From positions 11,638 to 75,637 of the forward strand of contig CALRNX020000015.1 in NCBI GenBank assembly GCA_943369665.1: 64,000 bases of DNA, in the 5' to 3' direction. The notes under the pieces are model-generated. The model ran no database searches and was not told the origin of the DNA. It saw only the letters and a list, made by a program, of their open reading frames with translations. A program made the translations under genes and the position numbers. Each line of letters begins with the position of its first letter. Position 1 is the stretch's first letter. Origin of the DNA: UKL13-3 sp943369665 (lineage in GTDB: Bacteria; Bacteroidota; Bacteroidia; UKL13-3). Of the stretch, positions 56,671 through 64,000 are shown in pieces.

Positions 56671-57156
56671 TTAACGGGTTAAGATTGAGTAGAACTTGGT
56701 GAAACCATCTAATTTCACTCTGATAAAACAGGACTTGCTCTCCAAATTTTTGTCTTTCAGATTCGTCCTGATCATTTGGCAACCGGGTGGCAATTCCGAA
56801 AGAAAGATCTGATCGATAAAATACCCATTGCGGTTATGGAGGCTGACATCTGCCCATTGAATGGAATCTTTCTTGTAAAGAACCAGATAAGGAACATCCT
56901 CCCGGTAAACAATACTGCCCTCAATAAGGCCCAACGTATCAGCTGTCTCATTGGTATCATCACTATAGGCCAATGGTGCAGCAATGCTTGATAAAACCAA
57001 AACAGGTTTATGAACACCGGTGGTATTAATGGCCACCTCTTCATTTTGATCGGAAGATTGGGCTGTACAAGCATATCCGGATATCACCAAAACGATAAAC
57101 AGCCGGAACACCTTAACAAACCTGCCCATCTTTTCCCTTTTCTCTGCAGTATTCAT
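56671..57156 (-). CDS. Exported protein of unknown function
   Basis: 161 residues, or 152 from the alternative ATG at 57129. The N-terminal segment VFRLFIVLVISGYACTAQ is a signal sequence with a plausible lipobox (GYAC), so it may be a lipoprotein. The mature part mixes strands and charged loops (LGLIEGSIVYREDVPYLVLY, DVSLHNRNGYFIDQIFLSEL, SKSCFIRVKLDGFTKFYSIL). It is the first gene of a three-gene unit with the 140-aa protein and the cupin. No family recognised. Confidence 0.6.
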   Translation of the reverse strand: MNTAEKREKMGRFVKVFRLFIVLVISGYACTAQSSDQNEEVAINTTGVHKPVLVLSSIAAPLAYSDDTNETADTLGLIEGSIVYREDVPYLVLYKKDSIQWADVSLHNRNGYFIDQIFLSELPPGCQMIRTNLKDKNLESKSCFIRVKLDGFTKFYSILTR

Positions 57157-57719
57157 AACAATTGTTTTAATTAGGTTGAAATAATTTCACTCATCATTTT
57201 GTGTTATCCCTTCGGCAAAGCAAACTTCGAATGCTTCCTCAGCTTTAATATGCCCGACCTTGCTTAAACACTTTTTTCTCAAATCTCCCTGTCTCCCTTT
57301 GGATACCGTATCCGTAAAGCTTAACACTGCTTTGGCTTGTTACAGAACCCAGAAGTATACCGGATGTGATCGATGCTGCGAATTGTATTATTTAACCAAT
57401 ACGAACTTACCATCTCCGGTTACATGAAAACGTAGAAGCGCATACCCCGGCTCATAGAATTAATTCTTCTTTGTATTCTCATCCCCACCCCTAATTTTTA
57501 CGAAAAACGTTGCTACCTCTAGCCAATAACCCTTGATAAACCTGTATTTAAATAAAAAATAACAACTTGAATCTGATAATTCATACAACCATTGTTTCGT
57601 TGTAGATATCTCCATATGGAGTAATAACGATTAATCGTTATTCTCGAATACAAGAAACCTGCCGGGAGGCAGAACAACGACCACTCATTCTGCTCACTTA
57701 ACTAAATAAAAAACACCTG
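57157..57719. other. 563-base intergenic region upstream of the degenerate kinase gene
   Basis: No ORF is supported. The last 110 bases hold two adjacent perfect palindromes (see the repeat entry). The rest is AT-rich and shows no match to TAnnTTTG that I trust on either strand, so the promoters of the flanking divergent genes remain unassigned. Confidence 0.5.
57610..57642. repeat. Two adjacent perfect palindromes, candidate operator sites
   Basis: CTCCATATGGAG (57610-57621) and AATAACGATTAATCGTTATT (57623-57642) are each their own reverse complement, separated by one base. They lie about 80 bases before the kinase-like gene, with no T run, so a terminator is unlikely. Symmetric dimeric regulator binding is the best guess. 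Confidence 0.6.
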
Positions 57720-58427
57720 ATGATAAACCCCAAAACCATTGACCAGTTAACACTTTCTGTCCTTTCTCACGATATTAAATCTCCTTTAGCTACGGTTAAG
57801 TTTCTTATGAGTCATCTTCGGAACGAAAACGACTGCAAAAAACTCACGGCTCAAATTCCGCTCATTATCGAAACGTTGAGTGATGCCGAAGAAAACATCG
57901 AAAACTGCATCATGTGGAACGACCTTTTAACAAACAATATTCCTTTTACAAAAGAATCGTTTGCCCCTATGGATATCATCCATAAGGTTGTCCGTAACCG
58001 GTCAGAACATTATAATCATTTTTCTTATACGATTGAATGCGATCATACCAAAGAACGCAATGAAAAAAAAGCATGTGAAACATGTAGCCGGCATAAATTA
58101 AACTCCCATTATTTACCCTACTATGTGCTCATCAACAATATTGTAAAATTTACCTCAAACAGGGGAAAAACCAGGCTATACATCACATTTAAAGTTGATT
58201 CCAAAAAGCGCATCGTTCTTAGCATACGAAACTATCATCCGGAAAAAGCAACCCACGATATGATTAAAGCAACCCGGTCGAAAGATCAAACAGAAAGAGC
58301 TCAATCATCGGGGATGCTGGCTTATGAAGTGATTAAAAAACTCGAGCTCTTACTTACCCAAAAGGCTAAGCTAACCTGCAGTCAAAAACGGATAGAATAT
58401 ACGCTGTGGATCGATGCAACAAGCTGA
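57720..58427 (+). CDS. Degenerate stand-alone histidine-kinase-like protein
   Basis: 235 residues, with no sensor or membrane segment. A HisKA-like start keeps the phosphoacceptor His17 in LSVLSHDIKSPLATVKFLM. The ATPase half is eroded: the N-box survives partly (YYVLINNIVKFTSN, Asn139/140), G1 is replaced by IRNYHPEKATH, and G2 is reduced to SSGML. It may be a phosphotransfer or anti-kinase protein, or a decaying kinase with an intact frame. Two Cys (ACETC) occur in the middle. It is preceded by two palindromes and followed by a 400-base gap with a strong promoter. Confidence 0.75.
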   Translation: MINPKTIDQLTLSVLSHDIKSPLATVKFLMSHLRNENDCKKLTAQIPLIIETLSDAEENIENCIMWNDLLTNNIPFTKESFAPMDIIHKVVRNRSEHYNHFSYTIECDHTKERNEKKACETCSRHKLNSHYLPYYVLINNIVKFTSNRGKTRLYITFKVDSKKRIVLSIRNYHPEKATHDMIKATRSKDQTERAQSSGMLAYEVIKKLELLLTQKAKLTCSQKRIEYTLWIDATS

Positions 58428-58824
58428 TCGTTTTCCTGATATCCTTGGCATGAAACACCCGACATCCTTCTTCGATTGTATACCCGGATAAAACCCAACC
58501 TTTCCAGGATCCTTTAAACGCTTTTTTATACCCTTTTTAGATCCAAAAAGTGATTCTATTATTTGCACCTCCCTCCTGGATATTCATGCGACTTTGGGGC
58601 TATTGCGCGCGTCCTACTTTTGTGCACAACCAATTGACATCACCTAAACTTTTATCCGCAATAACGTAAATCATCAATAACATACTGATTTATAGTTTAT
58701 GATAATTTTTTCGTTTCAGAAGGCATAAAATATAGAACTAACTCTAGTTGCCATCAAAACAAATTTGATTGTGGCCGTTAAGCTTCTTGCTGTTCTTTGT
58801 TTTTGGTTTAACACCCCTTTTGAT
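58428..58824 (+). other. 397-base intergenic region and long leader of the third giant gene
   Basis: No ORF is supported. A consensus promoter lies at 58593-58622. The segment downstream of it (about 200 bases) is the predicted leader; it is AT-rich and contains a weak inverted repeat (ATCAAA/TTTGAT near 58754-58770), but no recognised riboswitch. Confidence 0.45.
58593..58622 (+). promoter_or_regulatory. Consensus promoter for the third giant surface-protein gene
   Basis: TTTG (58593-58596), an 18-base spacer and TACTTTTG (58615-58622) match both Bacteroidetes elements. The first start codon of the next gene is about 200 bases downstream, an unusually long leader for this window. Confidence 0.68.
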
Positions 58825-61800
58825 ATGATAAAGTTGACGATAAAAAAAACATGCCTGCTTGTTCTGTTGATAACAAGCATCCAATTTTGGGCAAACGCAA
58901 TTACCATAACCAGCACCACAGGAGGTGGTCCATGGTCGAATACCGGCACCTGGATTGGAGGCGTAGTCCCCGCAACAACAGATGATGTTGTCATTGACGG
59001 GCCTGTATCACTTGGCGCTGCGGCACAATGTGCTTCGCTCACCATCAATTCCGGCAAGACCTTAACTACCAGCACCTTTTTACTAACCATTACCGGTGAT
59101 TTTGCCAATAATGGAACATTTTCCAGCACCACCGGAGGGATCACATTAAGTGGAAACGCAAACCAAACACTGAGTGGTAACCCCATTACTACAACAGGAA
59201 CCTTTACCATGGCTAAAGGTGGTGGTGTAGCTACGAGTAATATAAATATTTCAGCTGCCGCATTAAACATCAGTGGTTTAGGCGGAACCCTGAATCTTGG
59301 AGGAGCTACCCGCAGCCATACGATTACGGGAAACGTTACCCTCACTCAGGGTACATTGGATGGCGGCCAGGCTTCTATTTCGGTAGCAGGCGGCTGGTCC
59401 GGCACATCAGGCTTTTTCAATTGCGGCACATCCACCGTTACATTGTCTGGAACAACACAAACCATTGGAATAAGCACCACCTTTTATAATTTAATATACG
59501 GAGGCACGGGTGGAAAAACAATTGCTCCGGGAACTGTTGCCGTTGTTATTAATGGAACGCTAACAATTAAGAACGGCACAAATTCGAATACCTTTACCGG
59601 CACCCTCAATTATGGTGCAAACGGGGGGCTTGTTTATGATGTGTCCGGATCTTCCCGAACTGTTTCATCGGAATGGCCGAGTCCATTTACAGGTTTAGGT
59701 GGTATTAGAATTTTAGCCGGATCGATTACCCTGAATGCCGCCAAAACTTTGGGAAACAATACCAACGTTCCTTTGACCACCGATGCAGGTACAACCTTTA
59801 ACGTGTCAAGCAGGGCTTTGACGTTGCATGGTGACGTTTTTTTTAACGGAACCTTGTCATCATTAACTGCTATTACCTTGGCCGGAACAGGGAACCAGTC
59901 AATCGGTAATATCTCGACCACAACCACAGGTACATTAACACTCGACAAACCTAATGCAGGAGCTATTGTAAATATAAACGGAACACTTTCCGTTGGAAGC
60001 ATTTTGACTACTGTAGCGAATACAGCTACCACGAACCTGAACGGTGGGTCTCATGCTGTTCTCACAAGCGGTGTTTCGATCATCGGTGGAACTGTAAATG
60101 GAAACACCTCTAATTTAACCATTGCGGGAAGCTTAACGGTCACTGCGCCCGGAGTGCTAAATGGCAATGCAATGAATCTTATTCTTAATACGAACGGGGG
60201 CGCTACCAATATTGCAGGATTCACCACCACAGGATATTTGCAACAAAGCGGTACCGGAGGAAACATAGCCACATTTACAGGTGCTATGACATTAGGTGGA
60301 CTGAGACTAACAAGTGGAACCGGTTCGGTAAACCTTGGTACCGGCTTCACCCATACCATTAATGGCAATGTTACAACGTCAAGTAATGGAACCATTTCCA
60401 ATGCAAACAACTGTACCATTATTGTAAATTCAACTTCCGCAACGGCCTGGAATGTTGGCGGAGGTAATTTCGTTGCGGGTACATCCACAGTTAGGTTCAC
60501 TGGTGGTAACCAAACCATTAACACCGCCACTGCTCCAATATTTTATCGATTGGAACTGGCAGGTACCGGAACCAAAACGTTCAGCTCCACATTCACAGTA
60601 TCGAACAGGTTAACCATCAGCAGTGCCAATATCACAGCTGCATACAATGGAGCACCTACGCTTACCGGAGCTACCTTATTATATGATATAGGTATAGGAA
60701 ACAGTTTTACCACAACCGCTGAGTGGGCAAACACCGCAACCTACGCGGTTACTGTTCAAAGCGGAACCATTACAATGGGTGCAGCCAAACAAGCGGGCAA
60801 CCTTACCATTAGCACCGGAGCGGTGCTGAACACAAACAATAATGCCCTTACCTTTACAGGTGATTTTATAAATAATGGAGGAACGCTTACAACCGGAACA
60901 TCCAATATAATTATAACTGGAACGGCCGCTACACAGAATATCGCTTCTTTTTCAACAACAGGATCCCTTACCATGAGCAAAAGTTCGGGAACGGCCAATC
61001 TTACCGGGAATGTATCTGCCGCTTCACTCACCATGAGTACCAGTGGTGCAACACTCGATTTGGGAACCGGGCTCACCCATACTCTTTCCGGTTCTTTTAC
61101 ACATACAGCCTCAACCCTGCAAGGTGGATCGTCTACGCTAATCGTGGGTGGCACCTGGACCGGTGCGGGAACCTTTACACCGGCAACTTCCACCATTGTT
61201 TTTAATGCGAATGCGGCTCAAAGCACTGATCGAACTTCTTTTTACAATTTAACTTTAGGTGGTACGGGCATAAAATCATTCACATCAACCCTAGCTGTAA
61301 CAGGGATCCTTTCAATGGAAGGAACGGCCACTGTAGACGTTTCAGGAGCAAATGTGGTTACATACGGACAAAAAGCCACATTGCGTTACAATAAAACAGG
61401 AAGCACTACTTCTGAAGAATTCGGAGCTTCCTTTACAGGAGATGGAGGAGTGATCATTGACGGAGGTACGATTACCCTTGCTTCGGCAAAAGCCATCACC
61501 TATAACCTGAGGATCAATACCGGGGCTGTACTTGATTTGAGCACTTTTACAACGCATACCTGCGGAGGACTCATATTGGGGGGCGGAGCCTATTTAACAG
61601 GTTCTTATGGGGGAACTACATCCGCTGCTGCAAATGTAAATTCTACTTATTTTGCCGCTGCTGCCGGAATCATAACGTCAACAGCCCCTCCTCTGGCCAC
61701 CTGGAAAACCACAGCGGTTAGTTCGGACTGGAACAATATAGCAAACTGGGAGGAAGGCCAATTGCCTACATCAACAATCAATGTGACCATTCCGGGTGGA

Positions 61801-64000
61801 AGTAATTTCCAACCTCAACTTACGGCTGCTGCTGTGTGCAAAAATTTAACCGTTCAAGGCGGAGCCACCTTATCGACAGCAGGCTTTCAACTTTCCATTC
61901 ATGGAGATTTCAGCAATGCTGGAACTGTCAACTTTGGCAACTCTGCTATTTTGATAACAGGAACATCTGCCAATCAAAGCATTGATGCCTTGAACACTAC
62001 AGGTGCTATTACAGTGAATAAAGGAAGCGGAACAGCAACGTTAAACGGAAATGTGAATGCTGCTTCCTTCAGCTGTAGTGGCGGAGCGGCTGTTATTTCA
62101 TCGGGTAACCTTACCGTCACCGGGAATATCGCTATTTCAGCCGGTGCCACTTTAACAGGATCGGCCACCACAACAATTGATATTGGCGGCAATTTCACCA
62201 ATACGGGAGGAACATTTACCCCTGCAAATTCATCCCTAACCATCAGTGGAGCGGCTGCCACACAGAGCATTATTGGTTTTACCAGTACAGGTACCCTCAA
62301 CTTTACCAAACCTAGCGGAACCGCCACCTTCACTTCTGCATTTTCATTCAGAAACTGTACAATAGCCGGAGGTGCCGGAGCAACTATGAGCCTGGGAACC
62401 GGTCTTACACATGCAATTTCAACAGCAACGTCAACAGGAACACTTCAATTAACTTCGGGTGTATTAGCCGCCAATAACTCAAACCTCACTTTAATGGGAG
62501 TGACAATTAACGGTGACGGAACCGTATTTGCCTGCGGTACAGGTACAGTCACATTAACAGCTGCCAACCCGAACACCACCCTAACCTCAACGGTCAACGC
62601 AACCAATCTTACTTTTAATAACCTTACCTTCGGATCAAGTGCTATTATGGCTTTTAATACCGCTTTTACAGTTAATGGGCTGCTCACATTCTCAAATGGA
62701 GGCGGTGCAGGCACAAGTACTTTTGCTCAGCCGGTTACATACGGCCCAAATGGCGGGTTGAGATATAGCCAAGGTAATAATCCCAGAACTGCGGGCAATG
62801 AATGGCCGGCTACCTTTACCGGATCGGGAGGCGTAACAATCAATGTATCAAGTTCAAAAAGCATTAGTATTTCTTCTTCCAAAACATTCGCTAACGGAGT
62901 TCCCTTCCTGGTTTCATCAGGCGGCTTAAGCCCAACAACCAGCTCTGTTGACTTAATCTTAGGCGGAAACTTCGCGTATAATAGCACAGCTGCTTTAACA
63001 ATGGGAGGTAATATTACCTTGACAGGTACTGCTAGTCAAACTATTTCCGGCCCAATGCGTAGTACTGGAAATTTTACGATAGATAAAACCGCGGGAACCG
63101 TAAGCTTTAATGATAATGGAGCATATACAGGTACAGGCTTCACAGGCTTAAACACCCTTAGCCTTGCTGCCTCTAATCAAAGTACAGTAAGCATGGCAGC
63201 GGGTGTAATTAATACCATAACAAACCTCACCATTGCCGGAGGGACACTCGACCTGGGTACATCAACATTAAATCTATCGGGAAATTATACAAGAGCGGGA
63301 GGAACCTTAACGGCTGGAGGATTTACCCTAAACATAACGGGAACAGGAGCGCAAGCAATCAGCGGATTTACCGGAACAGGTACACTTAATTGCAATAAAG
63401 CAAGTGGAGCCGCAACCTTGCAGGGGAACATGAGCATCGGTTCACTAACCATGACCGCGGGCACATTGAACCTAAGCGGAGGTGGAGCATTAACGCATAC
63501 TGTTTCAGGTTCTATTACTTTAACAGGCGGAACATTGAGCGGTTCGGCTACCACCCTTAACCTTTCGGGGACAGCACCATTTACATTGGGTGCTGCAACA
63601 TTTACGGCCGGCACCTGCACTGTAAATTATACCGGTGCTGCACAAACGGTAGGAGCCCTTACCTATTATAACCTCACATTAAGTGGGTCGGGGGTAAAAA
63701 CAACAACCTCCGTTACCGTTAACAATATCCTATCGCTTGAAGGAACCTCAACGGTGAGCGCAGCACTAACATATGGAGCAGCAGCAACACTGCGGTATAA
63801 TAAACCTTCTGCATACACCACAACCAACAATGAGTTCCCGGCTACCTTTAACGGTACGGGTGGTGTTATCATTGCAGGTGCAGGCACCATTACCTTTAAT
63901 GCCAACAAAACTATAGCAGCAGCACCATTGGTTATCAATAACGGATCTGTGGTTAACCTGGGCACAGGTCTCACCCATTCATCTTTGGGATTAACCTTAA
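58825..64000 (+). CDS. Giant Gly/Thr/Asn-rich repetitive secreted protein (3' partial)
   Basis: The frame opens at ATG 58825 and stays open to the window edge (over 1720 residues seen), so it is cut at the right end. A signal peptide (KKTCLLVLLITSIQFWANA) is followed by WSNTGTWIGGVVPATTDDVV, a common N-terminal module of Bacteroidetes surface proteins. The body repeats short strand-rich units: LGTGLTHT(L/I)SG, TLNLGG, NYFWL-free runs such as GSITLTGGTLSG, and GNxxQTISG (near 59160, 61960, 63030 and 63340). A second module WKTTAVSSDWNNIANWEEGQ occurs near 61700. The pattern suggests a long beta-helix, probably an adhesin. The sorting domain should lie beyond the window. GC content looks higher than in the first giant gene. 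Confidence 0.85.
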   Translation, partial: MIKLTIKKTCLLVLLITSIQFWANAITITSTTGGGPWSNTGTWIGGVVPATTDDVVIDGPVSLGAAAQCASLTINSGKTLTTSTFLLTITGDFANNGTFSSTTGGITLSGNANQTLSGNPITTTGTFTMAKGGGVATSNINISAAALNISGLGGTLNLGGATRSHTITGNVTLTQGTLDGGQASISVAGGWSGTSGFFNCGTSTVTLSGTTQTIGISTTFYNLIYGGTGGKTIAPGTVAVVINGTLTIKNGTNSNTFTGTLNYGANGGLVYDVSGSSRTVSSEWPSPFTGLGGIRILAGSITLNAAKTLGNNTNVPLTTDAGTTFNVSSRALTLHGDVFFNGTLSSLTAITLAGTGNQSIGNISTTTTGTLTLDKPNAGAIVNINGTLSVGSILTTVANTATTNLNGGSHAVLTSGVSIIGGTVNGNTSNLTIAGSLTVTAPGVLNGNAMNLILNTNGGATNIAGFTTTGYLQQSGTGGNIATFTGAMTLGGLRLTSGTGSVNLGTGFTHTINGNVTTSSNGTISNANNCTIIVNSTSATAWNVGGGNFVAGTSTVRFTGGNQTINTATAPIFYRLELAGTGTKTFSSTFTVSNRLTISSANITAAYNGAPTLTGATLLYDIGIGNSFTTTAEWANTATYAVTVQSGTITMGAAKQAGNLTISTGAVLNTNNNALTFTGDFINNGGTLTTGTSNIIITGTAATQNIASFSTTGSLTMSKSSGTANLTGNVSAASLTMSTSGATLDLGTGLTHTLSGSFTHTASTLQGGSSTLIVGGTWTGAGTFTPATSTIVFNANAAQSTDRTSFYNLTLGGTGIKSFTSTLAVTGILSMEGTATVDVSGANVVTYGQKATLRYNKTGSTTSEEFGASFTGDGGVIIDGGTITLASAKAITYNLRINTGAVLDLSTFTTHTCGGLILGGGAYLTGSYGGTTSAAANVNSTYFAAAAGIITSTAPPLATWKTTAVSSDWNNIANWEEGQLPTSTINVTIPGGSNFQPQLTAAAVCKNLTVQGGATLSTAGFQLSIHGDFSNAGTVNFGNSAILITGTSANQSIDALNTTGAITVNKGSGTATLNGNVNAASFSCSGGAAVISSGNLTVTGNIAISAGATLTGSATTTIDIGGNFTNTGGTFTPANSSLTISGAAATQSIIGFTSTGTLNFTKPSGTATFTSAFSFRNCTIAGGAGATMSLGTGLTHAISTATSTGTLQLTSGVLAANNSNLTLMGVTINGDGTVFACGTGTVTLTAANPNTTLTSTVNATNLTFNNLTFGSSAIMAFNTAFTVNGLLTFSNGGGAGTSTFAQPVTYGPNGGLRYSQGNNPRTAGNEWPATFTGSGGVTINVSSSKSISISSSKTFANGVPFLVSSGGLSPTTSSVDLILGGNFAYNSTAALTMGGNITLTGTASQTISGPMRSTGNFTIDKTAGTVSFNDNGAYTGTGFTGLNTLSLAASNQSTVSMAAGVINTITNLTIAGGTLDLGTSTLNLSGNYTRAGGTLTAGGFTLNITGTGAQAISGFTGTGTLNCNKASGAATLQGNMSIGSLTMTAGTLNLSGGGALTHTVSGSITLTGGTLSGSATTLNLSGTAPFTLGAATFTAGTCTVNYTGAAQTVGALTYYNLTLSGSGVKTTTSVTVNNILSLEGTSTVSAALTYGAAATLRYNKPSAYTTTNNEFPATFNGTGGVIIAGAGTITFNANKTIAAAPLVINNGSVVNLGTGLTHSSLGLTL

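Noticed and set aside
58716..63978. Many minus-strand open frames of 60-210 codons opposite the third giant gene
   Set aside because: They are antisense to a long plus-strand frame with strong repeat and composition bias; codons such as ACC, GGA and AAC give stop-free reverse strands. None shows a signal, family motif or promoter.
1..64000. CRISPR arrays, rRNA, tRNA and intact insertion sequences
   Set aside because: Direct repeats in the window are in-frame protein repeats with variable spacing, not short spaced units. I saw no cloverleaf, rRNA block, transposase or terminal inverted repeats.

Overview
The window looks like chromosomal DNA of a free-living member of the Bacteroidota. Four lines of evidence support this. 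Secreted proteins end in type IX secretion (T9SS) type A sorting domains. Promoters match the Bacteroidetes TTTG/TAnnTTTG signal instead of the usual -35/-10 boxes. Lineage-typical genes are present (DUF4270 lipoprotein, fused E1 alpha/beta, fused SpmA/SpmB, PorV-like barrel, TonB receptor with a carboxypeptidase-regulatory-like domain). Start sites mostly lack a clear Shine-Dalgarno sequence. No rRNA, tRNA, CRISPR array, prophage or intact insertion sequence was recognised.

Layout. 1-6006 is the 3' part of a giant modular surface protein (GEVED plus BNR-associated modules). 6.2-9.0 kb holds a DEAD-box helicase and a small envelope protein. 9.0-16.5 kb is a metabolic block: lutB and panC on the minus strand, divergent from a short GT5 glycogen-synthase-like gene, a DUF4270 lipoprotein, DAHP synthase and glmS. 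16.5-26.3 kb carries superoxide dismutase, an HdeD-like membrane protein, tadA, aspS, a fused SpmAB protein, a DUF3127 protein with an SSB-like tail, cysS and an M28 peptidase/glutaminyl-cyclase-like lipoprotein. 26.4-35.5 kb is central metabolism: fused 2-oxoacid dehydrogenase E1, two DUF1573 proteins, alanine dehydrogenase, an alpha/beta hydrolase and sucA.

35.7-40.1 kb is a second giant T9SS protein. It is followed by a 42-bp decayed copy of the 3' end of sucA. 40.4-44.2 kb encodes envelope proteins on the minus strand, including a PorV-like barrel coupled to a beta-propeller lipoprotein. 44.5-51 kb has lnt, an inositol monophosphatase, a small T9SS protein, an RluD-type pseudouridine synthase, a cyclase-family hydrolase and an orphan histidine kinase. 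51-55.4 kb is a TonB-dependent receptor with a downstream T9SS alpha/beta-hydrolase-like protein that lacks its nucleophilic serine. 55.7-58.4 kb is an accessory-looking stretch: a cupin, two unrecognised proteins, two perfect palindromes and a degenerate stand-alone histidine kinase. From 58,825 to the window edge runs a third giant, Gly/Thr/Asn-rich repetitive secreted protein, open at its 3' end.

The housekeeping genes are ordinary. The unusual content is the cell-surface and accessory layer: three giant repeat proteins, the sucA remnant, the serine-less hydrolase paired with a TonB receptor, the stand-alone GT5 half-enzyme, and the palindromes before the degenerate kinase. I found no complete novel defence or mobile system. 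All function calls rest on reading motifs by eye, without database searches.
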